This document shows, piece after piece, positions 1 to 8,663 of a stretch of DNA of 64,000 nucleotides. Positions within the stretch are counted from its first letter, which is position 1. Each line of letters opens with the position of its first letter. The position numbers were made by a program, and so were the translations under genes. Below the pieces are notes generated by a model. It saw nothing but the letters and a program-made list of their open reading frames with translations, did no database searches and was not told the DNA's origin. Location of the stretch: contig DGQK01000067.1 of the NCBI GenBank assembly GCA_002390745.1, positions 57,800 to 121,799 on the forward strand. The letters run 5' to 3'. Origin of the DNA: Bacteroidetes bacterium UBA4416 (GTDB lineage Bacteria > Bacteroidota > Bacteroidia > B-17B0 > Aurantibacillaceae).

Positions 1-465
1 GGTTACCGCTAATACGGCCTGCCCGATATTTCCGCGGTCAATGGCCATGTGCGTGAAATCCTCAGCGCTAATCTCTTTGATGTGCATATAGGTTTTTTCG
101 ATGGTAGCCGGCTTATAAACGATCACATCGATCCCTTCAAGTGTATGAGAAGTTACTGCCACATCCACATAGGTGGTTTTCTCCTCGCTCACTCGCACAT
201 TAGTCACCTTTTTGGTCTGAGTTTCCATGCTGGAGATAAGCAACTCATAATTTCCAGGGTTAAGTGGCTTATAAGTATATTTTCCCTGCTCGTCGGTTAC
301 TGTGCCGCCTATTAAAACACCGCCTTGTATGATCTTAACGGTAGCTCCGAATACGGGCAGATGATCATCGTTAAGAATCTGGCCTTTCAGGGCGCCGTTC
401 TGTGCTTCCAAAGCCACATGACCCGCCAGTAAAAGGCCGAGGCATACTAATTTAAACTGTTTCAT
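1..465 (-). CDS. Secreted carboxypeptidase-regulatory-like domain protein (partial, N-terminal 155 residues)
   Basis: The gene reads leftward from an ATG at 463-465 and leaves the window without a stop, so only the N-terminus is seen. It begins MKQFKLVCLGLLLAGHVALEAQ, a clear signal peptide. It continues into a beta-sandwich resembling the CarboxypepD_reg-like domain (GQILNDDHLPVFGATVKI, then GGTVTDEQGKYTYKPLNPGNY). In Bacteroidota this domain commonly starts TonB-dependent receptors and other envelope proteins, but too little is present to choose. It is divergent from the ECF sigma factor gene, with about 150 bp between them. The domain call is a family-level inference; the start and signal peptide are seen directly. 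Confidence 0.75.
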   Translation of the reverse strand, partial: MKQFKLVCLGLLLAGHVALEAQNGALKGQILNDDHLPVFGATVKIIQGGVLIGGTVTDEQGKYTYKPLNPGNYELLISSMETQTKKVTNVRVSEEKTTYVDVAVTSHTLEGIDVIVYKPATIEKTYMHIKEISAEDFTHMAIDRGNIGQAVLAVT

Positions 466-615
466 AATCTTGGATTTTTAATGATTAAACTGAATTATAT
501 CAAATGCATTCTTAACTTTAAGACGTCGCTCACGGGACCTTCCATAAAAAAGACCGGAAAATAAATCAGGAATAATTTTTATGGAATCCAAACCTGCGCT
601 GCGTCATACCGGTGT

Positions 616-1212
616 ATGTGGCTTTTTAGGAAGAAAAAAGAATACGTGAGTGACGAGGACTTGCTGCTGCAGTATAAACAAAGCGGTGATAAAGACCTTT
701 TTGCCGATCTTTTTAAAAAACATGTGACCACCGTGTACGGAACCTGCCTCTTTTACCTGCAGGACAAGGACGAGGCCCAGGATGCCACGATGGTACTATT
801 TGAAAAGCTGATGCTGGATATTAGCACCCGGGAGATCAACAACTTTAAGGCCTGGCTGAGCTTTGTGGTGCGTAACCATTGCATCAGCCTGATCCGTAAG
901 CATAAGACCGCTTCCAAAAACAGGAAGTCGTACTATGAGTTTGAGATGGAGGAAACAAGTTATGAGGCGGAAGAAAAGATCCAAAGCGTGAGCGATGATG
1001 TGCTGCTGCTGGAAATGAAAAACTGCCTGCCCAGGCTGAAAGACAAGCAGCGGATCTGCGTAGAGCGTTTTTATCTGCAAAACAAAAGCTACCAGGACAT
1101 TGCCAATGAAACAGGCTACAGCCTGAACGAGATAAAAAGCCATATTCAGAATGGCAAGCGAAACCTGAAATTAATGATTGAAGAACAAACCCGTACAATT
1201 CCCAGAGCATGA
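616..1212 (+). CDS. ECF-type RNA polymerase sigma factor
   Basis: A 198-residue sigma-70 family protein of the extracytoplasmic-function size. Region 2 lies at about residues 25-95 (DLFADLFKKHVTTVYG, then FKAWLSFVVRNHCISLIRK). Region 4 lies at about 135-190, with a helix-turn-helix reading YQDIANETGYSLNEIKSHI. Regions 1.1 and 3 are absent, as expected for this group. The ATG at 616 lies just after a purine-poor leader. The gene's last codons overlap the next gene in an ATGA arrangement (1209-1212), so the two are translationally coupled. The partner would normally be an anti-sigma factor; here it is a membrane TPR protein with no recognisable zinc-binding anti-sigma domain. The regulon is unknown. 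Confidence 0.9.
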   Translation: MWLFRKKKEYVSDEDLLLQYKQSGDKDLFADLFKKHVTTVYGTCLFYLQDKDEAQDATMVLFEKLMLDISTREINNFKAWLSFVVRNHCISLIRKHKTASKNRKSYYEFEMEETSYEAEEKIQSVSDDVLLLEMKNCLPRLKDKQRICVERFYLQNKSYQDIANETGYSLNEIKSHIQNGKRNLKLMIEEQTRTIPRA

Positions 1213-2261
1213 TCACACCCGATGATATTCGCCAAGAGGCCGGTTTAACGGGAGAGCAGCGTATGCGCATCCAGAAAGCCATGCAGCAGGATGAACTGAG
1301 CTACCTGTCGGGACTTGCTTTTGAGCAGTTCGGGGTCGGCAAAGAAGAACTCGAAAGCCTGAATGACCGGATCGATAAGCGCGCCGGAGGGAGGGCCTCT
1401 TCCCTTCAGGCGATCCTCATCAGCCTTTTCTGCGGGCTGTTTATCGGCATCTCCGTTTTCTTTGTGCTATTCCATAAAAGCAAAACACATCCTTCTGTTT
1501 TTCAGGCCATAGAGCCGGATAAACCTAAAGAGCCTTTGAACCATGTAAGCACTACCGACACGGTATTTCCGGAAGTGCTTCAGGCCTTACCGAAAAAAGA
1601 AGAGCATTACAGTTCTACAGTGAATCAGGCGCAGGAGCCGGCGGTAGTTATGGAAAGCCCGGAGCCGATGAGCATCAAAACGGTTGATCTTCCGGAAACC
1701 GCTCCGGCCCCCGAGGAAGACATCATCCTGAGCTTTTCTCCCAATGCGCCGGTGGTCTTTATCAGCAACTTAAAGGTCACTAATTACCGCCTGTATTACT
1801 TCAAGCGAAACGAGTCCATTGATTTATCCGTCAATAGCGGCCTTCCTGCTCAATACGAGAGCAAGGCGCATGTGGAGAACATCTATATCAACCGATCGGA
1901 CAGCTACCTTGCCCACAAGATCATTCAACGGGCCATGAAGTTGTTCAACGGTAAGCATTACACCAATTGCATCGAAGAGCTTACGATGCTGTACGATTTC
2001 AATAAAAACGATGCCAACGCGCAGTTCTACCTGGGCATGTGCTATTACCTGACCGGAAAATACAGCACCGCGCAGGTCTTTTTCCAGAAGAACCTCGACA
2101 ATGAAAATAATATCTTCCACCAGGAGTCGGACTTCTACCTGGCCATGTGCCTCCTGCAAACCAAACAAGCCGACAAGGCCCTGGAGAAGCTGCAATCCAT
2201 TGTGAATGCAAAAGGTTTCTACAGTGCACGCGCGCAGGAGGTGATCTCTAAGCAGAAGTAG
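1209..2261 (+). CDS. Single-pass membrane protein with C-terminal TPR repeats, coupled to ECF sigma factor
   Basis: A 350-residue protein whose start overlaps the sigma-factor stop by four bases. The N-terminal 65 residues are predicted cytoplasmic, one hydrophobic helix spans about residues 68-88 (LFCGLFIGISVFFVLF), and a proline- and glutamate-rich linker follows. The C-terminal third (about 230-350) has tetratricopeptide-like helical pairs, for example AQFYLGMCYYLTGKYSTAQ. The topology (short cytoplasmic head, one TM, periplasmic domain) matches a membrane anti-sigma regulator. No HxxxCxxC zinc motif is present, so an anti-sigma role is inferred only from gene coupling and topology. Confidence 0.75.
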   Translation: MITPDDIRQEAGLTGEQRMRIQKAMQQDELSYLSGLAFEQFGVGKEELESLNDRIDKRAGGRASSLQAILISLFCGLFIGISVFFVLFHKSKTHPSVFQAIEPDKPKEPLNHVSTTDTVFPEVLQALPKKEEHYSSTVNQAQEPAVVMESPEPMSIKTVDLPETAPAPEEDIILSFSPNAPVVFISNLKVTNYRLYYFKRNESIDLSVNSGLPAQYESKAHVENIYINRSDSYLAHKIIQRAMKLFNGKHYTNCIEELTMLYDFNKNDANAQFYLGMCYYLTGKYSTAQVFFQKNLDNENNIFHQESDFYLAMCLLQTKQADKALEKLQSIVNAKGFYSARAQEVISKQK

Positions 2262-2375
2262 GTTTTATTTCCTCTTTGAAGTGCCGGTTCAGTCAGAATC
2301 AGGAATGGCTATCGGGCTTCGTTCGAACTGCTGAGCGCAACATCTATTTATTTTGTATTTTTGTTTTTGTAAACC

Positions 2376-2780
2376 ATGCCGGAGAAACAGGAAAAACAAG
2401 AGATCCGCTTAGACAGCTATTTGTGGGCCATCCGCATGTATAAGTCGCGCTCGCTGGCCAGCGATGCCATTAAGGGCAATAAGGTGAAGCTAAACGACGA
2501 GCTGGTGAAGCCCGCGCATCTGGTGAAGATCGGGGAACGGTATACCTTATCGATGCCACAGGGTGTGAAAAAGATCATTGAGGTTTCGGGCCTGATCGAC
2601 AAGCGCCAGAGTTTTGAAATCGCCAAACTGCATTACATCGATCACTCGCCTCCTGTCGAAAAAACCGAAAAGCTGGAATCCATGTTCTTCAAAGTGAATA
2701 TCCAGCGGGAACGTGGCAGTGGCCGCCCAACCAAAAAAGACCGCCGCGACATGAACGATTTCCGCAAAGACGGGGCTTAG
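2376..2780 (+). CDS. hslR: S4-domain RNA-binding protein, Hsp15-like
   Basis: A 134-residue basic protein with an S4 RNA-binding domain at about residues 10-75 (IRLDSYLWAIRMYKSRSLAS, then KGNKVKLNDELVKPAHLVK). It has a basic C-terminal tail rich in Arg and Lys. This matches the Hsp15/YrfH family, which binds 50S subunits carrying stalled nascent chains. Family length is about 130 residues, so the gene is complete. A TATTTTTG box at 2356-2363 fits the Bacteroidetes -7 element and leaves a leader of only a few bases. The family is clear; the symbol is given by similarity. Confidence 0.85.
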   Translation: MPEKQEKQEIRLDSYLWAIRMYKSRSLASDAIKGNKVKLNDELVKPAHLVKIGERYTLSMPQGVKKIIEVSGLIDKRQSFEIAKLHYIDHSPPVEKTEKLESMFFKVNIQRERGSGRPTKKDRRDMNDFRKDGA

Positions 2781-2797
2781 GCTTTTTATGGGCCGTA

Positions 2798-4417
2798 ATG
2801 GCTGCGATCAGCTTTTTCGATTATATTTGGTATATGTATATTTCCAAATGGTATCAGGGCTTTCTTCGTTATGAATGGCTGCTCTTCTGCCTGATCGCTG
2901 TTTTAAACTTAATACCTGCCATACAGCAACCCTTCTTCCCTTCGGTCGATGGCCCGACCCATTTATACAATGCCAACCTTATTCATCAGCTTGCTTCCGG
3001 TCAATCGGATTTCTTATCAGGCTATTATGGCTTTACCGGCTGGATCGTGCCAAACTGGGGCGGACACATTGTGCTAAGCGCTCTTCTTTCTGTATGCTCT
3101 CCTTCAATAGCTTCGCGGCTCTTTATCGGCATTTGCCTCTTCTTCCTGCCATTGAGTTTCCGTTACCTTGTGCGAACGGTAAATCCGGAGGCCCGTTTTA
3201 CGGCTTACCTTATATTTCCGTTCAGCTATTCCTTTATGCTGTGCATGGGCTTTTACAATTTTATCTTTGGGCTGATTGTCTTGTTCGCTACTTTGGGAGT
3301 TCTGATCCGGTACAGAAGCTCTCCCTTTCGATGGTCCTCCTTCCTGCTTCTGCTTTTCATGGCCTTGTGCTGTTACCTGAGTCATCTGTTTGTGTTTCTC
3401 TGCCTGGGCATGATTGTCTTTTGCCTGTATTCCCTGGACCTTTTGCAGGATATCCTCTCTAAAAAAAGCATCAAAGGATCTTTGAAGCCGCTTGGCCGGA
3501 TGATCCTGGTTTTTGCCGTTCCTCTCTTCCTCACCGTTATCTATTACCTGAAAACCGGAAGCCGTGACGGAAAAGTTTACCTGCTTAAGAAAGATCTGTT
3601 TCAATGGCTGATAAGCGGACGGAGCATCGTATGGTACCTGCCGGATGAAGAACCTCTGTATACAACACAAATCGTACTGGTCGTACTTTTCCTGTTTTCC
3701 ATCGCCCTGTACTGCTATGGTAAATCCATGCAGGCCAGCCCCGGCGGGTTCAGGCAGACGGTCTATTCGCTTATCATGAAGCGGTCTTTCAGGGATGTTT
3801 TTCTGGTCATGATGGTTCTGATGGTATTCCTGTATTTTAAACTGCCGGATTCCGATTCTTCAGCGGGGTTTGTTTCCGTGAGGCTTAACCTGATGATCTT
3901 TCTGTTCATGATCCTGTGGATCTCCAATTTTGAATTTCCGAAATGGATCACGCTAAGCGCCTTTGCCATCTTGTTCTACGCCCAATATCATTTGCTGAAG
4001 CTGCATGCCGGCTCTTTTGAAAAACTGAATAAAGTTATCACAGAAATCCTGTCGATCGAAGAGGAGTTAAAAGAGAACAGTCTGGTTTTGCCGTTAAACT
4101 ATTCCGAAAACTGGCTGGAACATCACAATTCCAATTACCTTGGAATCCGTAAGAGTGTAGTCATTCCCGAAAATCACGAAGCCAATACGCCTTATTTTCC
4201 GTTAAAATGGAATTGTGACGAGCGCATCAAAGACCTGGCTTATCTGAAGTTTAATGATATCCTCCTTATGCCCCCGCAAATACTTGATCGCGTGGATTAT
4301 GTCTTTGTGCTGAACAAGTATGCCTTTCCGGATAGCCTGAAAAACCAGGCTCTGCAGCGCTTCCGGTTAAAAAAGGAAACACAAAACTGTCTTTTATATG
4401 AGTCGGTGAAGCGCTGA
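2798..4417 (+). CDS. Polytopic membrane protein, possible GT-C-fold glycosyltransferase
   Basis: A 539-residue protein with about ten to twelve hydrophobic segments, followed by a soluble C-terminal part of about 110 residues. An early extracytoplasmic loop reads FFPSVDGPTHLYNANLI. The acidic and histidine pattern there resembles the first-loop catalytic Asp of GT-C glycosyltransferases that use polyprenyl-linked sugars; this is a suggestion, not a firm family match. The ATG at 2798 is 17 bp after hslR, so the genes are probably co-transcribed. A second possible start is the ATG at 2834, which sits just after a TATATTTG -7-like box at 2822-2829. The function is not recognised beyond the membrane topology. 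Confidence 0.7.
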   Translation: MAAISFFDYIWYMYISKWYQGFLRYEWLLFCLIAVLNLIPAIQQPFFPSVDGPTHLYNANLIHQLASGQSDFLSGYYGFTGWIVPNWGGHIVLSALLSVCSPSIASRLFIGICLFFLPLSFRYLVRTVNPEARFTAYLIFPFSYSFMLCMGFYNFIFGLIVLFATLGVLIRYRSSPFRWSSFLLLLFMALCCYLSHLFVFLCLGMIVFCLYSLDLLQDILSKKSIKGSLKPLGRMILVFAVPLFLTVIYYLKTGSRDGKVYLLKKDLFQWLISGRSIVWYLPDEEPLYTTQIVLVVLFLFSIALYCYGKSMQASPGGFRQTVYSLIMKRSFRDVFLVMMVLMVFLYFKLPDSDSSAGFVSVRLNLMIFLFMILWISNFEFPKWITLSAFAILFYAQYHLLKLHAGSFEKLNKVITEILSIEEELKENSLVLPLNYSENWLEHHNSNYLGIRKSVVIPENHEANTPYFPLKWNCDERIKDLAYLKFNDILLMPPQILDRVDYVFVLNKYAFPDSLKNQALQRFRLKKETQNCLLYESVKR

Positions 4418-4470
4418 TGCTGTTCTGAAAAGAACGTATCACATTGTCGCCATGGCTACATCCATAAAAA

Positions 4471-4495
4471 AACGGGCGATAACATACCGCCCGTT
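4471..4495 (-). terminator. Rho-independent terminator of pyk
   Basis: An 8-bp perfect stem (AACGGGCG, 4471-4478, with CGCCCGTT, 4488-4495) and a 9-base loop. On the minus strand the stem is followed by a run of six T, so it ends pyruvate kinase transcription. It may also stop read-through from the plus-strand gene. Confidence 0.85.
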
Positions 4496-4516
4496 ATAGT
4501 ATCTGTCATTTTATCT

Positions 4517-5947
4517 TTACTGAATATAGCTAAGCTTGAGCATATTCGTGCGTCCTTTCTCCTTCATCGGCATACTAGCCAGGTTGATCACCAGGTCATC
4601 GGCTTTGACGAAGCCACGCTCTTTGATGAGGTCTTTAAGGTCGGCGATCGTTTGGTCGGTACTTTCGTACTTATCGTAATAGAAGCCGCGCACTCCCCAC
4701 ACCAGGCTCAGCGCATTGAGCAGCGATTCGTTGTCGGTGAAAATAAAGATATTGGCTTTTGGCCTGTGGCTGCTCAGCTTAAAGGCTGTATAACCTGAAT
4801 TGGTAATCGAAATAATGGCTTTCACATTGGCCTGTTTGCTCATGACGCTGGCATTATAACAAATACTGTCTGTAATATAAGTCACGGTTTTGAGCTCGGG
4901 CTCATGTTCTTTGAAATAAATGCGTCCGTCGTTCTCGATCTGTGTGATGATGCGGCGCATGTATTCGATCACTTTCACAGGATAGCGTCCCACAGACGTT
5001 TCTGCGCTCAGCATCACGGCATCGGCGCCGTCGAGCACGGCATTTGCCACATCGTTTACTTCGGCGCGGGTCGGTGTATAAGCAGTAATCATGCTTTCCA
5101 TCATCTGCGTAGCAATGATCACCGGTTTGGAAGCGATGATGCATTTGTTCACGATCATTTTTTGAAGCAAAGGCACTTCTTCCATCGGCATTTCCACACC
5201 GAGGTCGCCACGCGCCACCATCACCGCATCCGTTACTTCAATGATCTTATCGATTTCCTTAATGGCTTCCGGCTTCTCTATTTTGGCCACCACGCGCGCT
5301 TTTTTCTTTTTGGAGCGGATAATGTCTTTCAGCTCCACGATGTCGGTCACGCTCCGCACAAAGGACAGGCCGATCCACTCGAAATTATTCTCCAGTGCAA
5401 AGTCCAGGTCACGCAGGTCCTTCAGGGTTAAGCAGGGCAAAGAGATCTTCGTATTCGGCAGGTTCACGCCTTTTTTAGAAGAGAGTGTTCCGCCGGCAAT
5501 GATCGTTGCCACGACTTCGTCTTTCTTATTGGTAGAAACCACTTTCAGCGTGATCTTGCCATCGTCGATGAGCACAAACTCACCTACTTTCACATCCTGC
5601 GGAAACTGGGGATAGGTAATATAAATCCTGTCGGCAGTGCCTTCCTGCTCTTTGGTAGTAATGGTAATTTCGTTGCCGTTGATCAGTTCCACGGCGTTGT
5701 CTTTCACTTTGCCGATACGGAGTTTCGGGCCCTGGAGATCGCCCAGGATACCAACGTGGCGGTTCAGTTTTTTGTTTAAGGTCCTGATGTTATCGATCAC
5801 ATGCTTGATCGGTTCATAGTCTCCATGCGAAAAATTAATGCGGCAAATATCGAGGCCCGCCAGGAACATCTGCTCTAAAACGGCAATGTTCTCGGTTGAA
5901 GGGCCCATTGTGGCAACAATCTTTGTTTTGTTGTAATTAAAATCCAT
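4517..5947 (-). CDS. pyk: Pyruvate kinase
   Basis: A 476-residue protein that converts phosphoenolpyruvate and ADP to pyruvate and ATP in glycolysis. The start reads KTKIVATMGPSTENIAVLEQ, typical of the family. DICRINFSHGDYE follows near residue 35, and the active-site signature is seen as VAKIEKPEAIKEIDKI then MVARGDLGVEMP. ATQMMESMITAYTPTRAEV and VMLSAETSVGRYPV complete the barrel, and the C-terminal allosteric domain is present. Length matches the usual 470-480 residues. It is monocistronic, with its own terminator. A TACATTCG sequence about 22 bp upstream on the minus strand is a one-mismatch -7 box. Confidence 0.97.
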   Translation of the reverse strand: MDFNYNKTKIVATMGPSTENIAVLEQMFLAGLDICRINFSHGDYEPIKHVIDNIRTLNKKLNRHVGILGDLQGPKLRIGKVKDNAVELINGNEITITTKEQEGTADRIYITYPQFPQDVKVGEFVLIDDGKITLKVVSTNKKDEVVATIIAGGTLSSKKGVNLPNTKISLPCLTLKDLRDLDFALENNFEWIGLSFVRSVTDIVELKDIIRSKKKKARVVAKIEKPEAIKEIDKIIEVTDAVMVARGDLGVEMPMEEVPLLQKMIVNKCIIASKPVIIATQMMESMITAYTPTRAEVNDVANAVLDGADAVMLSAETSVGRYPVKVIEYMRRIITQIENDGRIYFKEHEPELKTVTYITDSICYNASVMSKQANVKAIISITNSGYTAFKLSSHRPKANIFIFTDNESLLNALSLVWGVRGFYYDKYESTDQTIADLKDLIKERGFVKADDLVINLASMPMKEKGRTNMLKLSYIQ

Positions 5948-6050
5948 AAGTCAATTTTGGTTAGCACGAATGTAGCAAATTCGGGGGAAAAACTGCATTA
6001 TTAATTCATTACCAATTTTAGTATTTTTGCGCCTTATACCTTAAACGCGC

Positions 6051-6728
6051 ATGCCAAGTAAACTCGAAAAATTTGCCGAACTTAATACCTTTTCCAATAG
6101 CTTTGACCTGTTTTTTGAACAGCTTCCTGCCGGCTTGCCGCTGAAGGGAAAATGGCACAGCGAGGTGTTTAAGAACGGGAATCCCATAGTGGTAGAGCTG
6201 GGCTGCGGGCGCGGCGAATACACCATTGGGCTGGCCGAGCACCATTCTGAAAAAAATTTCATCGGTGTGGACATCAAGGGAAACCGCATCTGGACCGGTG
6301 CCAAACATGCGCTCGATCATGGGCTCGCCAATGTGGCCTTTTTGCGCACACGCATCGACTTTATCGAATATTGCTTTGCTCCGGGCGAGGTGTCGGAGAT
6401 CTGGATTACCTTCCCCGACCCGCAGCCTCAAAAGACCCGCGAGCGTAAGCGCCTAACCAATCCCGATTTCTTCCTGAAGCGTTACAAAGCTATTCTGAAA
6501 CCGGGCGGCCTGGTGCACTTAAAGACCGATAACACAGGCTTCTACGACTATACGATGGGGGTCATCAAAGAGCGCAACCTGTCTTTGTTATTTGCCACCA
6601 ATGACCTTTACAACAATTGTCCTCCCGACCGCGAAGAACTGACCCGCATCAAAACCTATTACGAAAAGCTTTTCACGGAAAAGGGAGAAGATATTAAATA
6701 CTGTTGCTTTAAGCTGGATACGCTTTGA
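6051..6728 (+). CDS. trmB: tRNA (guanine-N7-)-methyltransferase
   Basis: A 225-residue class I SAM-dependent methyltransferase that makes m7G46 in the tRNA variable loop. The SAM-binding motif VELGCGRGEYTIGLAE is at about residues 45-60. The family-specific block IWITFPDPQPQKTRERKRL lies at about 122-140, with the catalytic Asp in its FPDP core. The length is normal for TrmB. A TATTTTTG -7 box at 6022-6029 puts the transcript start about 15 bases ahead of the ATG. The stop overlaps the next gene's TTG start. Confidence 0.95.
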   Translation: MPSKLEKFAELNTFSNSFDLFFEQLPAGLPLKGKWHSEVFKNGNPIVVELGCGRGEYTIGLAEHHSEKNFIGVDIKGNRIWTGAKHALDHGLANVAFLRTRIDFIEYCFAPGEVSEIWITFPDPQPQKTRERKRLTNPDFFLKRYKAILKPGGLVHLKTDNTGFYDYTMGVIKERNLSLLFATNDLYNNCPPDREELTRIKTYYEKLFTEKGEDIKYCCFKLDTL

Positions 6729-7189
6729 GGAAAAGGATATTACACATTCTATTGTCGATCCTTCTGGTTGCTGCAATCAACGCTCTGTGTGTTTTTATCA
6801 TTGACAAATTATCGGATAATGAATTTGTTTTTTCCGATAGTCTTATCAACCTGGTATACTGGTCGGTTATGATACTTTGTTTAGTACAGACCGGCGTTCT
6901 TTTAACCTCCCACTATAAGCGTTTATATTCACGGTTTTTTATCACCTTTACCGGGATCTATGCGATACTGTTTCTTATTTTATACAGTATTGTTGTAAAA
7001 GCCCAGTTTAGAACATGGAACTCATATAAGAAATTCATGGGTAATGCCCGCGCACTTGAAGGCTTTGATCTGAAGTCCTGTTTTATCGGTGATCACAGCT
7101 GGTTCCTGGTTCCGGCAGCGCTTCAGGTGTTGATGGTTGTTCTCCTGTGCAGGCAGCAAAAACAGGCCGCTTCCAAAGCCATTGATTAA
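6725..7189 (+). CDS. Small four-helix membrane protein of unknown function
   Basis: A 154-residue protein starting at TTG (6725), overlapping the trmB stop by four bases and probably translationally coupled to it. Four hydrophobic segments are visible: residues about 5-25, 38-58, 68-90 and 128-145. A short loop between the third and fourth contains Lys and Arg. I recognise no family. Coupling to trmB suggests shared expression, not shared function. Confidence 0.65.
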   Translation: MRKRILHILLSILLVAAINALCVFIIDKLSDNEFVFSDSLINLVYWSVMILCLVQTGVLLTSHYKRLYSRFFITFTGIYAILFLILYSIVVKAQFRTWNSYKKFMGNARALEGFDLKSCFIGDHSWFLVPAALQVLMVVLLCRQQKQAASKAID

Positions 7190-7276
7190 AGCTTAAATTA
7201 TTGTTTTTTAGGTCTTTTTGAAGGGGAGAAATCCTATATTCGTACAAAATTTGCACCTCCCAAAACAGACAGATAC

Positions 7277-8125
7277 ATGCTCTCACTTTTTATTACATGG
7301 AACGCCAGCCCCGAAGTATTTACCATTCCGGGCATCGATTGGCCTGTGCGCTGGTATGGCCTGAGCTGGGCCCTGGCCTTTATCGGCTCACATTTTTTCA
7401 TGAACCGCATTTTCAAAAAAGAGGGCCGTACCGATAAGCAGCTCGACCTGCTCACCCTTTACATCGTGATTGCTACGGTATTGGGCGCAAGGCTCGGACA
7501 CTGCTTTTTCTACGACTTCAGCTACTATTCCAAACATCCGCTCGAGATCCTGAAAGTGTGGGAGGGCGGCCTGGCCAGCCACGGCGGCGCTATCGGTATC
7601 GTCATCGGGATGTGGCTGTACTGCCGCAAAACCAAAGAAAGCTGGCTCTGGCTCTTTGACAGGCTGGTGGTAGTAGTGCCTCTCGCCAGTATGTGTATCC
7701 GCTTCGGCAACTTAATGAACTCCGAGATCGTAGGTAAAGTGACCAACGTTGCCTGGGGTTTCAAATTCCTGAAAAATGATGAGGATGTGGCAAACCTGGC
7801 GCAATTCGGAACAGAGATCCCGGTAAGGCATCCCACCCAGGTGTATGAAGCCTTATTTTATTCTTTGCTCTTTGCCTTATTTTACTGGCTCTGGAAACAC
7901 AAACGCAACGCCGTCGGTCCGGGCTTTATGTTCGGCCTGTTCTGTGTGCTTATGTTCAGCTTCCGGTTCCTGATGGAGTTTATGAAAGAGAACCAATCCG
8001 CTTTTGAAGACGCATTGCCGATCAATATGGGCCAGATCCTCAGCCTTCCCTTTATCGCCCTCGGAATCTTTATGATCGCAAGATCCAAAAAATTAAAACA
8101 ACAACCTTTAAACACACCATCATGA
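7277..8125 (+). CDS. lgt: Prolipoprotein diacylglyceryl transferase
   Basis: A 282-residue inner-membrane enzyme that transfers diacylglycerol from phosphatidylglycerol to the lipobox cysteine of prolipoproteins. The hallmark segments are present: VRWYGLSWALAFIGSHFF near the N-terminus, GGLASHGGAIGIVIGMW at about residues 97-113, RFGNLMNSEIVGK at about 137-149 (the Lgt signature), and RHPTQVYEALFYS at about 180. Seven membrane helices are expected and visible. Several lipoproteins in this window are presumed substrates. The stop overlaps the following gene by four bases. Confidence 0.96.
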   Translation: MLSLFITWNASPEVFTIPGIDWPVRWYGLSWALAFIGSHFFMNRIFKKEGRTDKQLDLLTLYIVIATVLGARLGHCFFYDFSYYSKHPLEILKVWEGGLASHGGAIGIVIGMWLYCRKTKESWLWLFDRLVVVVPLASMCIRFGNLMNSEIVGKVTNVAWGFKFLKNDEDVANLAQFGTEIPVRHPTQVYEALFYSLLFALFYWLWKHKRNAVGPGFMFGLFCVLMFSFRFLMEFMKENQSAFEDALPINMGQILSLPFIALGIFMIARSKKLKQQPLNTPS

Positions 8126-8583
8126 ATTTGCTTAACACCTTTGATCCGAGAACAACCACCAAAACCCTGGAGCGCTTAGAGAAACTGTCAAACAGCACAA
8201 AACCCGTATGGGGAAAAATGAATGCCGCACAAATGCTTGCCCACCTCAGCATTCCCTATGATTATGCCTATGGCAAAAAAGAGCACAAGCCTTCTTTTTT
8301 CTCGAAGCTGATGCTGAATCTCTTTGTAAAAGACCTGGTTGTGGGCGAAAGCAAAGCATACCCTAAAAATTCACGAACTGCCCCTGACTTTATCATTGCC
8401 GACGAACGCGATTTCGAAAAAGAAAAAGCACGGCTGATCGCCAACATCAAAGAAACAGAGGCCAAAGGCTCCTCTTATTTTGAAGGAAAAGAGAGCAGCG
8501 CTTTCGGAAAGCTCACGGCTAGGCAATGGAGTGTTCAGTTCTACAAACACCTCGACCATCATTTCAACCAATTCGGGATTTGA
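8122..8583 (+). CDS. DUF1569 family protein (DinB-like fold)
   Basis: A 153-residue protein that overlaps the lgt stop by four bases. The sequence KMNAAQMLAHLSIPYDYA, then a Lys-rich middle and WSVQFYKHLDHHFNQFGI at the end, matches DUF1569, a branch of the DinB/YfiT four-helix bundles. The spaced His residues (AHLS and HLDHH) would be the metal ligands. The biochemical role of DUF1569 is not established. Placement after lgt suggests one transcript, ended by the terminator at 8601-8634. Confidence 0.8.
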   Translation: MNLLNTFDPRTTTKTLERLEKLSNSTKPVWGKMNAAQMLAHLSIPYDYAYGKKEHKPSFFSKLMLNLFVKDLVVGESKAYPKNSRTAPDFIIADERDFEKEKARLIANIKETEAKGSSYFEGKESSAFGKLTARQWSVQFYKHLDHHFNQFGI

Positions 8584-8600
8584 TCTTCCGCCACAAATAA

Positions 8601-8634
8601 AAAAGTCCCTGGGAAATTTCCAGGGACTTTTTTT
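8601..8634. terminator. Bidirectional terminator
   Basis: A 12-bp stem (8601-8612 with 8620-8631, core AGTCCCTGG and CCAGGGACT) around a 7-base loop. T runs follow it on both strands. It separates the lgt transcript from the convergent T9SS cargo gene. Confidence 0.9.
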
Positions 8635-8663
8635 ATGCAGGCCACTATGCGACTGCGGGAATT

